Position numbers and translations under genes: made by a program. A DNA stretch of 64,000 nucleotides from Amblyomma americanum (lineage: Eukaryota; Arthropoda; Arachnida; Ixodida; Ixodidae), in contig NC_135498.1 in NCBI RefSeq assembly GCF_052857255.1, forward strand, positions 114,948,634 to 115,012,633, given 5' to 3'. Position 1 is the first letter of the stretch; each line of letters begins with the position of its first letter. Below are positions 23,564-34,239 of the stretch, piece by piece. Under the pieces are notes generated by a model. The model saw only the letters and a program-made list of their open reading frames with translations. It was not told the DNA's origin and ran no database searches.

Positions 23564-24375
23564 TGTCACGGATCTACTCGAATAACACTCGGACCGAAAG
23601 AATGGACTTAGCAAGAGGTGTACCCACACAAACGCACAATTAATACACCCTACGTGACACACACACTAGAACACAAAACTAACAAAACTAACACAAAACA
23701 CATGGACTATAAATACAGACAATTCGGGAACACTGCTACCAGCATCTACTACTAGCGTTCTACTGTTAGTGGCTGGCGTTCGTGCTCACGGTTGGTTCGG
23801 TGCGGTTGCGGCGTTGTATGGATCTAGTAGCCGGCGTCGAGGCGGCGTTCGACGTGCTTGGGCTGGCGTCACCGGCGGCGTCGCTGGCTGAGTCGTACAA
23901 GCTCCCGGTCCAAGCGCTCGTGTAGGTGATTCCGGTGTTGTTGGCTTTGGGGGCACCACCCGGATGGGTGGCATCAGTGCTGGAGACACCCCTGGTCGTA
24001 GCAGGTGGTAGCGTCCTCCGTTGACTACCCGGAAGGGGATCAGGCACGGCACGTAGTCCATAATGCGAAGCCGTAGATCGCCAGCTCACCGGAGCAGTAG
24101 CCGGCGTCGCTCTCTTCCAGCCAAAACGTCCCTGACCCGCCGGAGCCTCTGCTTCTCTGTTCCTCCCGTGCCTCGCTCTCCCTGGCTCTTTTATAGTCTT
24201 AGGGTTAGTCCACGTAAGCCTTGTCGTCGTCTTCTCCTACTTCTATTCTCCACCAATCATCTCTCTCCACCTCTCTGAATGCTTCTTCATCTTTTATTCT
24301 TCGGTTAATCCACGTCGTCTGCTTCACACCTCTTACCTTCTTGATTTTAATTTGGACTCATTATTATATCTGACA
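23564..24375 (-). repeat. 3' LTR of element A
   Basis: 812 bp, bounded by TGTCA and TGACA. It aligns over its length with 28423-29273, including the shared GTGTACCCACACAAACGCAC start and the GACCCGCCGGAGCCTC block. A polypurine-like stretch (AGGGGGCCC on the minus strand) abuts it on the internal side. Confidence 0.85.
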
Positions 24376-24765
24376 AGGGCCCCCTATCTCAAGAGTTTTT
24401 CCATGAAAAACTCCTGACGTCGTACTCATCTTCAAGCCATCCAGCCAACCGGCTATCTTCTGTGGCGATTCTGGAGCCAGCACACAACACACCGCAGATG
24501 TCCAGCACACACCAAGAGCACACCACTAACTTAGCACACCAAACTGCGTTTTCAGACCACTAACAAACCATTGCTGTTGTCCGTACTGAGTCATTAATAA
24601 ACATGATGGTGTCCGCAACAAACTCCCTTGTAAAATCACATAACACCAACAACGGCAACAACAACAACAAGATAAATCCCAGAGATACGTTAACACAGCA
24701 ACAACAAGATACATCCCAGATATACCTGGAGCTGTTCAGTTAGCCCCATCTGTATGTATACAAGT
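24376..24765 (-). other. 3' untranslated part of element A with AAC microsatellite
   Basis: Between the last coding remnant and the 3' LTR there is no domain. It holds an interrupted (AAC)n tract near 24650-24680 and a duplicated AAGATA(A/C)ATCCCAGA(G/T)ATA motif at about 24669 and 24707. RT and RNase H would be expected here in an intact element. Confidence 0.6.
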
Positions 24766-26900
24766 CTAATTTGTAACATATGACCTCCGCTTTGCCCGGC
24801 CCATCCGAAAACGTCTCCCCCTTGATTTAGAGTAGAGCTGTGATTGTATGTCTTCATTCACATTGGGCTTCATTATTACCTCATCCCCTCGTGCATTTTT
24901 CTTCCCACTGCACGTGGGCATCATGGCAGCATCACCTGTCTCCTCGGCCACTACCGCCCATGCTACCTTGGGGGCGTACCGTACGGGGCCCCTTTCTTCG
25001 AACTTCTTTAACATATTTACATGGAAAACCTCCTTAGTGTCATCTGTCAATAATTCCTAATCGATATCCTTTTTCTTCCGCGTCACAAGATACGGACCCT
25101 TTCATTGCATCAGTGACCTATTATGGTCCGTGGGCAGCAGGACGAGAACCCCGTCGCCCGGATTCAGATTCCTGTTAATGGCTTTCTTTTCATAATATCC
25201 TTTACGGCGTTCACGCGCCTCTTCCGGGCCTTGGTGTACAAGCCTAAATGTTTCCTTAAACATGTCCTGCAACTCAAGAATGTACGTATTTGTTGTCTTG
25301 AGACCTGATGCAATCTCTTTATTAGCCCACAGCTCCTTGAGTATTGCAAGTGCACTTCTAACGGTTGTCCCATATAACATCTCGAAAGGCGTGGAACCAA
25401 GACCCGTTTGCGGTACTTCAGGGTAAGCGAACAAAAGAGCTGGGAGATATCTATCCCAATCAATAGGTGTCTCCTGGCACAATTTCTTGATCATATCTTT
25501 GAGGATGCCGTTGAACCGCTCTACAAGCCCATTACACATGGGATGGCAAGGCATCGTCAGTAACTGCCTTACTGAAAAAAGGCGGTTTACCTGCTTCATT
25601 AGTTCCGATGTGAAGTTCGAGCCCCGGTTACTCAAAACATCCCTCGGGAACCCATAACGCAAAAACATTTCCGCAAGACCCTCCGCTACTTGATACTGTC
25701 AACAGTTCTCAGTGGAATAGCGTCAGGATAACGAGTAGCCACATCAACCAGAGTAAGCACATACCTATTGCCTTTGGTGGATTCTGGAGAGATTGGCCCC
25801 ACAATGTCAATAGCCACTCGCTGAAGCGGTAGGTCGATGGCTAGCATCTTGCCCAGAGGTACTGGACCAACTCTTCCCTTCGGAACTGTGCGCTGGCACA
25901 CGTCACATGAGCGCACAAAGCGCTCAACGTCACTTTGAACACCCGGCCAAAAGAACTCCTCGGTGATCCTAGACACCGTTTTTTGAAAACCTTGGTGTCC
26001 GGCCATAATGGTGTCATGTCCAAGCGTAGCACGGTCTCTCGCATATCTCTCGGTAACACCAGCTGTTCGACCCACCTTCCTGAACTAATATGCATTCCCT
26101 GTGCAGAAGACCATTTACCAATTGATATTCGAATGACGTACGACTCCTCTTTCTTTTCACTTCCCTCGGCTCTTTCGAAGCAGGCCTTCAGGCACGGGTC
26201 TTCTTTTTGCCTAATTGCAGTTTCGCCCTGTGTTACGCTCAGGTACATCATAACAGGAGTAGAGAGCGGACGCTGCGTTGCTCGGGCTGTCGCTTGAGCT
26301 CTTGTCTCCACTGCCGACGAGAAACTGACTGCACCCGTCTGAGCTATCGCGGGTCTTTCCTCCTTTGGATGTTCTTCAACGTCGAGCATCCTCCACTCTG
26401 GATCGGGGTCTTCGACACTTCTTGCACCCGTAATGTTTCCCAAGATTAGATCGTAGATGGGTTGGTCTACACATTTTGCCACTACCTGCCCATTATAATA
26501 TGGCGTGGGCGCTAGAATCCTGGCTTTGGGAAGGTCCCTTACTGTGCTATCTACAAGAGTGACGGCCGACGCTTCCCCTGTAAGATCTTTGTCCTTCACC
26601 AGGACTCTCCGAACCAACACTGCGTTGGCTCTGCTGTCTCTAAGCACCAATATAGGACTTGAACGCACGGTCCCCTATTTGCCCAACCACCACCGGCATT
26701 GCTGGTTTCGACTTCGGTGTTCCACTCACTGCCTCATTTTTCAGCAGCGTTTGCTCGCCCTTCAGCCGTGGAACTTCGGGTGGCGTGACAAGTTCTACCC
26801 TAGAGTCGACAACGCATGCAGCTTGGTCCTGCGTTCTGTATCGGCACTCATCCAGGGTATCACCTCTCCTCTTACAACCTTCACACAACTTGTGTTTTCT
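24766..26900 (-). pseudogene. Element A protease and integrase remnant
   Basis: Reading from 26900 downward there is a protease-like stretch (VLRDSRANAVLVRR, with the catalytic DSG changed to DSR), then DLILGN and an acidic linker. The integrase zinc-binding part follows (SCDVCQ near 25890), then the core with AIDIVGP (first Asp), LSNRGSNF where the second Asp is changed to Asn, and GLVERFN (Glu). Next come the C-terminal GDGVLVLLP block and a chromodomain-like HVNMLKKFEERG segment at 24950-25050. Frames change near 26070, 25670 and 25100. Integrase directly after protease, with no RT between them, is the informative point. The protein would insert the cDNA copy; this one is inactive. Confidence 0.75.
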
Positions 26901-27403
26901 GGGCAGCGCTACTAGTCCGAAAGTCAACTGCACGGTGTCCCACCTTGCCGCAGAGAAAACACCTTACTGGCGCCTTAGATGCACCGCCATATGCTCTTGG
27001 ATTTGCCGCATCTCTCTCTAGGATATTTTGGGTTTCCTCCATTGCCTTACTAAAATTTCGTAGCCCTTGAGCCTCGAGAAATTTGTCTGCAGTGTCGGCA
27101 AACTCATCCAATGCACACAACTTTCTTTCTTTCAGCAATAGCGCTAGCTGTGAGGTGCAGCATGCTAAAAATTGCTGTCACCAGCTTGTCACGCACCCCT
27201 TCATAACTCTGTTCTGTGTTTGATATATCAACCCACCTATCAAAATAGTTGGTCAGCCTGCAGGAAAACTGCTTAGCGGTTTCCGAATCTTCAGGTTTCG
27301 CGGTACGAAATCCCTCCCAAAACCCTCTGCCGTAAGCCTGAATCTTTGGAGGAGCGCCTTTTATGCGTTGCATATTGCAATCACTCAGTTCAGCCTTGGG
27401 CAC

Positions 27404-27785
27404 GGCCGGGCAGCCACCAAGCCACGTGACGTGACGTCACGACAGCCGGAAGTAAAGCTGGGCCCCAACTCGCGCCGTCGAGCGCGGCCGCAGCCACCAC
27501 CTGACTCCCGCTCCTCCCGCTAGGGGCGCTGCGCTATGATTGACGTCACGGCATAAGTATAAAAGAGCTGCGCTCCTTCGCAGGGACAGTCTTATACCCC
27601 GGTCACACGGGCATTTCGAGGGCCCTCGAACCGATAGTCTATCGATTGAAAGGCGATCGAGCGCTGCTACAAGGGTCGTTTCAATGGCGATCGAGTCAAT
27701 AGCCTATCGAGTCAACGGAGCAGCACGGAACTCCATCGAGATATGCTACGCATTCTTGGCTTAACCAAGCTAAGCCTGGCCATTT
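27404..27785. other. Insertion in element A gag with promoter-like motifs
   Basis: This GC-rich segment has no relation to gag. On the plus strand it contains two TGACGTCA palindromes (27432-27439 and 27541-27548), a TATAAAA box (27558-27564) ten bases after the second, and then two diverged 67-bp units with TATCGA and GATCGAG motifs (about 27608-27750). Its edges carry weak inverted similarity (GGCCGGGCAGCC and GGCTTAACCAAGCTAAGCC). It may be a small DNA transposon or captured promoter DNA. Confidence 0.45.
27558..27564 (+). promoter_or_regulatory. TATA box with upstream CRE-type palindrome
   Basis: TATAAAA preceded by TGACGTCACGG. It points away from gag, toward 28 kb. Activity is not known. 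Confidence 0.35.
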
Positions 27786-28422
27786 TTTGACTTTCTCGTA
27801 GTCCATGGAATCAGCAGCAGGCATTCTTCCAAACACATTCAGCGCCTCTCCGAATAAGCACATGCTCGATGCCGTGGCGCATTCACTGCGCTCCCAGCCT
27901 TGCTCCAAAGCTATCCGCTCGAATCGTTGCAGATATGTGTCCATTTCACATCTTTTGTCATCGAAAGGAGCCATCAGCTTTCTTGGGCAAACTTTGGCTG
28001 GTCTAGGAGATTCTGTACCCGCTAAGTAACGCTGATCATTGTCCGTGATCTCATCATATCCTCCCGCGACATGCGCCTGTTTCCACAAAACCTTTCTCCC
28101 GTTATATCCTCCTTTTCTCCTGATGTTCTGCCTCGCGAGTTCTTCTACGTTCTCTCTCTTCCGCCTCACGAGCTCTTTTGGCTCCTCGCTCTTCTGCCTC
28201 GCGACCGTCTGCGCGAGCGTCTGCGCGTGCTTGAGCCCTTTTCTCTCTCTGCCTATCTGCGTCCTCTTTCTGCTGGTCGCAGAGACGCATCGCCCAAGCT
28301 TGAGCGCCAGTTCTAATGTTCTTGCCAAATCCATACTTTCTGCCATCGAGAGATCGGAAAAATCCGAGACAAAGCAAAAAGAAAAAGAAAAGGTATCCTG
28401 GCAAAGGCTCATCACTTATCTT

Positions 28423-29273
28423 TGTCACGTTTCTCAGCCAATAACACATGGACCAAAATAATGGAGTAGGCGACAGGTGTACCCACACAAACGCACATTT
28501 AATACGCCCTACGTGACACACACACTAGAACACAAAACTAGCAAAACTAACAGAAAACACAGACTATAAATACATACGACCCGGGAACACTGCTACCAGC
28601 GTCTACTACTAGCGTTCTACTGTTAGTGGTTGGCGTTCGTGCTCACGGTTGGTTCGGTGTGGCTGCGGCGTTGTATGGATCCAGTAGCCGGCGTCAAGGC
28701 GGCGTTCCACGTGCTTGGGCTGACGTCACTGGCGGCGTCGCTGGCTGCGTCGTACAAGCTCTCGGTCCAGGCGGCGGTGGAGGTGATGCAGGTGTTGTTG
28801 GCGTTGGGGCACCACCGGGATAGTTGGCAACCGTGCTGGATACACCCCTGGCCGTAGCAGGTGGTAGCGTCGTCCGTTGACTCCCCGGAGCGGGCTTAGA
28901 CACGGCAGTAAGGCCACGATGCGAAGCCGTAGAACGCAAGCTCACCGGAGCAGTAGCCGGCGTCGCTCTCTTCCAGCCGATTTGTCCCTGACCCGCCGGA
29001 GCCTCCGCTTCTCTGCTGTTCCCCCCTCCCCCATGCCTCGCTCTCACTCGACCTTTTATAGCCTTGGCGTTTGTTCACGTAAGCCTTGCCGTCTTCTTCT
29101 CTTCTCCACCAAACATCTCTCTACACCGCACCGAATGCTTCTCCACCAATCATCTCTCTTCACTTCACCGACTGCTTCCTCTTCATCTTCTTTTATTCTT
29201 CGGTTAATCAACGTCGTCTTCTTCACACCTCTTTCCTTCATAATTTTTTTTGGACTGCTTATTATGCGTGACA
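28423..29273 (-). repeat. 5' LTR of element A
   Basis: 851 bp, bounded by TGTCACG and TGACA on the plus strand. It differs from the 3' LTR by many substitutions and short indels, which indicates an old insertion. No convincing primer-binding site was seen on the internal side. Confidence 0.85.
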
Positions 29274-29734
29274 GTTTCCTCTACCTACACTTCCAATTTT
29301 TCAATTTTTACGCCACACGGTGCCCTAGCACCGGTCACTGTTTGGACATTTTGGCTCTAATAATGAACTAAGCACTCTATCAACGTAATTGTTTTTGCGG
29401 AGCACCCTCACATTATTATCTTTCAATTACACCTACTCTTTTGACGCTCTCTTTGATGAGTTCACAACTGCTGCCGCCACATTTTGACGACACGTTTTGG
29501 TGGTATGACCAACAAGCCTAATAATGCTTTCGCATTAATAATTAATATAGGCAACTACGCATGTCTTTGCAGTGATATAGGGCGACTGCAACAGCCTTCG
29601 ATCACCGACAGTAATTTAAAGGCAACAGCCTTGTGCACCCAAAACGGCATTTTACATTTTACTTAAGGAAGAAAAGAAGTGCAGAGGAAAATTTGCGGCG
29701 TGCTGCTCAATCCGTGCTCGCTGAAAAAATGAAA
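29274..29734. other. No gene recognised
   Basis: AT-rich sequence between element A and a SINE. Confidence 0.5.
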
Positions 29735-30022
29735 ATTGGTTTTTGGGTGAAGGAAATGGCGCAGTATCTGTCTCGCACATCGCGGACACCTGAACCGCGC
29801 CGTAAGAGAAGAGATAAAGGAAGGAGTCAAAGAAGAAAGAGGTGCCGTAGTGGAGGACTCCGGAATAATTTCGACCTCCTGGGGATCTTTAACGTGCACT
29901 TATATCGCCCAGGACACGGCGGCCTATGCGTTTCGCCTCCATCGAAACGCTGCCGCCGCGGTCGAGTTCAAACTCGGGAACTGCGGATCAGTAGCCGAGC
30001 GCCCAAATTACTCAGCCGTGCT
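29735..30022 (-). mobile_element. tRNA-derived SINE, minus strand, full length
   Basis: Contains the whole order seen in the family: tail TTGGTTTTTGGGTGAAGG, GGCGCAGTATCTGTCTCGC, GGACACCTGAACCGCGCCG, GTAGTGGAGGACTCCGGAAT, CTTTAACGTGCACTTATATC, GTTTCGCCTCCATCGAAACG, then a B-box-like GAGTTCAAACTCG and the A-box region near 30010. The head is slightly mutated. Confidence 0.8.
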
Positions 30023-30029
30023 GATCCAT

Positions 30030-30880
30030 TAAGGTGCCGTGATGACTTGCTGTCTGCAAACCGCTGAACGCAAGTTGCTGCTGTGATCGGACCGTTATGC
30101 AGCCGGTAATTTACGTTTCAATTTCTATTTTACAGGTCCTGCAAGAGCATTAAGGTGCCGTTGTTAAGTTTTTGATTTTTCTTCAGCAAAAAATACAAGC
30201 TTTCAGCAGAAAAAACGTCTTGCAGTGTTTCTCTTTATGTATGCGTTGAGAAACTTCGCGGACGATGTTATCAGATTTTCGCCATGATACGAAGAGCATG
30301 CATGCCCATTGACGCTTCGTAACTAACTTCCCATCTAACTCTCGATCAGTACAGCCCTCGGTCTATTGAAAATTCAAAGGGACGTCGACAAACCACCTAT
30401 AACATGTCTAACCTGTTGGTCTAATATCACCTCGGTGGCGACGGACCATGCGCCCACATGATGAGTGTTTTCAAGCTGCCAGACATTGCACACGATCACT
30501 ATGCAGGACACGTCCACCGCTAAGAGATTTCTGGAATAGCAAATGCACGTTTTCGCGCAGTAAAAGCAAGCATTTTGCAAGAGATTATGTTTTATGATAT
30601 ATAATTCAAGGTAAGCAAACGCAAACTGGACGATATCTTCGGTTTAGTGGTGCCATCTGGTTTGCATGAAGTAAATAATTTCAGCGAAAGCGAAAATCTT
30701 TAAGCATATTTGATGCCGAATCATTAAAAAAAACTAAAAAGGTGGCTAAATTTTTTTCCTCCTAATTTGATATATGCAAGTTAAGATGAACCCAAAGGCT
30801 TGTACCCAATTCATAGGCAGTTGAGGTGCCGAAATACTTAGTAACACCAAAGAGTTTACTCTGAAGCGAGAAGCTCCACT
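30030..30880. other. No gene recognised
   Basis: AT-rich sequence with short frames only. Confidence 0.5.
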
Positions 30881-30883
30881 TCA

Positions 30884-31195
30884 TTGCGCAGACAAAAGCT
30901 TCATCGGAATTCCTTGGCTAATCAGTATTACCCATACAAGACACCTCACTGGCTTATCCATCATAGGCAGCTGGCCCAACTAACCAGCTATCTAATGTTT
31001 CCAACCCAAGCATATCCACAGGTTCTTTATCACACGTATTCAGCAACACGTGCTGGCTATCCCTTATTGCCAACCCATGTTGTTCGCCACAGGCATCCAG
31101 CCACACTCCCTTACTACCGAATATTTCCCATATTCCTCATGCAATCTATGGATTTCACGAATGTTTCTTCTTGGGAAACATTTCCTATGCAATGA
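30884..31195 (+). CDS. Tyr/His/Pro-rich ORF, possible exon or decayed gene
   Basis: The frame (open from before the ATG at 30884) encodes about 103 residues rich in Tyr, His, Pro and Leu, for example NQYYPYKTPHWLIHHRQ and THVVRHRHPATLPYYR. An AG acceptor preceded by a modest pyrimidine stretch lies just upstream (TTCATTGCGCAG, about 30893), in which case the ATG is irrelevant. The composition is unlike its AT-rich surroundings and recalls structural secreted proteins of arthropods such as cuticle or cement proteins, but there is no diagnostic motif and the family is not identified. It could be chance. Confidence 0.3.
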   Translation: MRRQKLHRNSLANQYYPYKTPHWLIHHRQLAQLTSYLMFPTQAYPQVLYHTYSATRAGYPLLPTHVVRHRHPATLPYYRIFPIFLMQSMDFTNVSSWETFPMQ

Positions 31196-31940
31196 GTTTT
31201 TCTATAGCTTCTATAGTTACATGCACTGGAAATGAATGAGCCCGACATTTTAATGTCCGTACATTTATTAGAAAGTCAACAAAGGGACACAGGTCTACGC
31301 CGGGAATGTGCAGGCTGCGCGGAATAAATTAATTAGTCCTTTAGGATCTCATCAGGGTTCGACTGCTTCATCAAAATGTCCGGGTTCGAGTGAGTGGCTG
31401 CATTGAGGGGGGGGGGTAGCTGCTATCCTAGTCAGGATCACAGCCAGGCTCTTTTTGCGGCCGCCTGCATCAGTCGCAAGCTGCGGGAAGCCGCTGCCGG
31501 TGCAGCATGGTAAACCTGCACAGCTGTCTTCTTTTCTCTGATGGTATCTGCATATACAATCCGCAAAATAACACGTGATTTGACGAAACGCATTTTGGAC
31601 AACAATGGCTAGAATAGCTAGAACATGCAGTCAGGAATATAAACATAAATATCACCTGCAGCCACTCCACAGAGCCTTGCTAAAATAAAGGCTTTCTTCC
31701 CGAACTTGAGCTGGCCGGGAAGGCCCATAATAGCCATCAAATCATTAGTCGCAACCTCTGGCAGCTTGCGGGCCTCTACCTGAACGAGCCCCCGGCACTG
31801 AAACCAGGAAGCAAATAATTGTCAAAAATATCTTGAACGCACAAAAGTTGAATCTCTTCTGCACCAAAATAAACTGCTCGGCTAGTAGTTCATGCATTTT
31901 GAATCTCGGCTATTTGCCGATTCATGCCCCTCATGCTGAT
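31196..31940. other. No gene recognised
   Basis: Contains a short G run near 31408-31416; otherwise nothing recognised on either strand. Confidence 0.5.
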
Positions 31941-31942
31941 TC

Positions 31943-32440
31943 ATGCCTCTTAAGGTACAAAAAGAAAAAAAGGAACAATCCTGCAGAAGCGCGATAATCC
32001 ATGTCTTTTTTTTTTTGCGAAAACCTATCTGCGTGTCCCGCAAACCGGTATCAGCGAGAAGCCGCATTCTACCACAAACCAAACACCGTTTCCCCAGAAG
32101 GAAACATCCGGCTCTTATATACAAAATGTCACGCTCCATGTGCCCGGCCTCATTCATCGGCGAGACAAAGAGCCCTTGTCATATAATCAGGCAACACAAG
32201 AGAGACGTCCGGTCAATGAATTCGGACGGCAACGCACTCGTCAAGCACTGTGAAGGCATCGACTATAGAATCGCCTTCGGAGATTAGCGTCTTGGTCGGG
32301 AAGCATTATCCGCTCAAGAGGAGCCACTTTGAGAAATTTGAATATTCGGCTCACAAGGGCCACTTTCAGTCGAACTCTGGGAAAGTTCTCCTCCGCGTTC
32401 GTTACGAGACTTCGCCACGTGTTACCAGAATGACAGAGGA
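31943..32440 (+). pseudogene. Second Penelope-like GIY-YIG endonuclease fragment
   Basis: The frame reads CPASFIGETKSPCHIIRQHKRDVR, matching the CPxSYIGET..R...QHKxDVR pattern of Penelope-like GIY-YIG domains, then NALVKHCEGIDYRIAFGD. After a stop near 32286 the family's C-terminal region continues in another frame near 32300-32440 (HFEKFEY..., SNSGKVLL). The Tyr of the YIG motif is replaced by Phe. No terminal repeats were found around it. It is unrelated in detail to the fragment at 7241, which is of the YVGQTGR subtype. Confidence 0.65.
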
Positions 32441-32830
32441 AAACATTCCCTATTGCAGCTGGCTCGCATTGTAACCGCTCCTCAAGTAAGGACCGAGTAG
32501 TTCAGAAAATTTTCGCTTGAAAATAAATTATTACTTGTATTACTATTTAGAAAATTTTGTTTCCCTTCGACATTCTGCTCCGACTATAAGACCATTGCAA
32601 AAAATCTCGGCACAAGGGATGCTCTGCTCCTGCAATGCATCTTCGAGAGAACTGTTGCGAAGACATGCAGCTCACATAATATATGCAGCCTCCACCGGTG
32701 GGCAATGACTCGGTGGTTTGCTGCTATTAAAAATATAAATGGGAAAAGAAGCAAGCACGGACACAAGAGGCGATGGCAGCTGAATCTCATATAAAGCAAA
32801 ATATCACTCCCAAGGAACATTGTTTTGAAT
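32441..32830. other. No gene recognised
   Basis: AT-rich spacer between two retroelement fragments. Confidence 0.5.
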
Positions 32831-32844
32831 GATATTGCAAAGTG

Positions 32845-33775
32845 TGCCAACGCCGGGAAAACACCATCTGCGCTGCCTGCTGGTCACCTTAGGCCTATTG
32901 CCATACCTCCAGCTTCTTTTTACCGCGTCAATCTCGGCCTTCTTGGCCCTTTTCCGCTGACCCGTTCTGGCAATAAGTGGATTACTGTCGCCACCGACTA
33001 TGCCCCAAGATATGACAGCACGCATTCGCTGCCGACGAGCTGCGCTACAGATGTTGTAACACATCATACTTCACCATGGTGCACCACGGCGACCACTCAC
33101 CGACCGCGGCGGCTGTTTCCTGTCGAAAGTCGTGGACGACATCCTTCGGTCCTGTTCCACTAAACATAAGCTATTCACAGCCTACCATCCTCACACTATT
33201 GGCCTTACTGAACGCGTGAATCGAACACTCACAGACATGTTATCTATGTGGGATATTTCCCCCGCCCATCACTATTGGGATGGAGTTTTACCATATAGCA
33301 CATTCGCTTATATGTCATGCCGCCTTGACACTTCAGGGTTTTTTCCTTTCTATCTTTTGTTTGGCCGCCAACCTCTCTTGCCTTTGGACACTATGATACC
33401 GCCCACAATCGCTACACCTAAAAAATAAGCCCAGGATGCCATTACACGCGCTGCCATGGCGCGCCAAGTTGCTCGCGCACGTCTCGCCGCATCTCAAAGC
33501 ACGGAGAAGGCCAATTGCGACCACCGACGCCGAGCCGTCCACTTCTCTCCTGGGTCCCTCGTCCTCCTGTCGTGTTCCTCTTGCCGCGTTTGTCTCTCTG
33601 AAAAGCTTCTGGCCCGATACACTGGCCCTTACCGAACCGTCCGCCAGGTTAGCGACGTCACGTACAAGATTAATCATATCACCCGCCCTGTGAATGATGC
33701 CGCGCATGTGGGTCAGCTTAAGCGATACCACGCCCCGAATACATCTCATATGATGGCACCGGGACGGTGCTTTTG
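32845..33775 (+). pseudogene. Ty3/Gypsy integrase fragment H
   Basis: The catalytic core is recognisable: LGLLGPFPLTRSGNKWITVA, in which the first catalytic Asp (normally in D-LLGPFP) is changed, then LTDRGGCF near 33097 with the second Asp intact, YHPHTIGLTERVNRTL near 33183 with the Glu, the C-terminal FGRQPLLPLD block, and after a frame change (33428) an SH3-like tail with LLARYTGPYRTVRQVSDVTYKI. The upstream RT and the LTRs are absent. The fragment ends where LINE D sequence begins. Confidence 0.7.
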
Positions 33776-33814
33776 ATGACGGCAATTATCATGCAGCCGT
33801 AGACTTGGAAAAAG

Positions 33815-34238
33815 ATGATGACTAAGCTTGTGTGTAAGGTGGACGAGGAGGACAAAGTGGATTCTTGCGCTGGCTCCTATGCTATAAAGATGACCAATCT
33901 TTTGCAGGTGTCCATGCAGCGCTCCGCTCTTGCCTTCTTTGGCTTCAGAAGCTACTCCTCCTTCTGTAGTAATCGATTCCGCTCCACAGGGCCAGAAACA
34001 ATATGATATACAAAAGACCTCTCAGGCCTCTCCTTCGAACAGCGTTATGGACGCATCCTCTATGAACTGTATGGATATGGAGCCTGATCTCCGCACCCAG
34101 AAACGAAGTGGATCTCCTCTGAATATTGCAGGTCCATCGTGCCCCCAGTCAAAGACAAAGAAAAGTAACGCAAGTCAGAATGCTAAGACCAGGATTCTAG
34201 AAAAGGTAGCCGCGGCTGCCGCACTCCCGCCAAGATAG
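33815..34238 (+). pseudogene. LINE D ORF1 C-terminal remnant
   Basis: Two overlapping frames give a Ser/Asn/Gln/Lys-rich region (for example SKTKKSNASQNAKTRILEK) ending ten bases or so before the endonuclease frame, the position at which the ORF1 tail of I-like LINEs lies. No zinc knuckle is left. Assignment is by position and composition. Confidence 0.4.
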
Positions 34239-34239
34239 G

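Larger units (their letters stand above)
26860..28346 (-). pseudogene. Element A gag remnant, split by a 380-bp insertion
   Basis: The start is placed at the ATG at 28346 (MAESMDLARTLELA), 77 bp after the 5' LTR. A Glu/Arg-rich coiled coil follows (REAEERGAKRAREAEERERR in another frame, 28100-28250), then a capsid-like stretch (YLQRFERIALEQGW). The frame is then broken at about 27785 by unrelated DNA and resumes near 27403 with RTAKPEDSETAKQF and YFDRWVDI. The zinc knuckle CFLCGKVGHRAVDF has lost its last Cys. The protein would form the particle that packages the element RNA. Several frameshifts make it non-functional. Confidence 0.7.
23564..29273 (-). mobile_element. LTR element A, Gypsy type with integrase upstream of RT; RT and RNase H lost
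   Basis: Two related terminal segments (23564-24375 and 28423-29273), each beginning TGTCACG and ending TGACA on the plus strand, flank a minus-strand internal region. That region codes in order for gag with coiled coil, a zinc knuckle, a protease remnant, integrase and a chromodomain-like HVNMLKKF block. After this only the first part of an RT-like leader remains (FSDGPGKAEV, minus strand near 24800), then about 390 bp of 3' sequence. The flanks GTTGC and GTTTC could be a decayed 5-bp target duplication. The element is non-autonomous and old, with LTRs visibly diverged. Confidence 0.8.
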
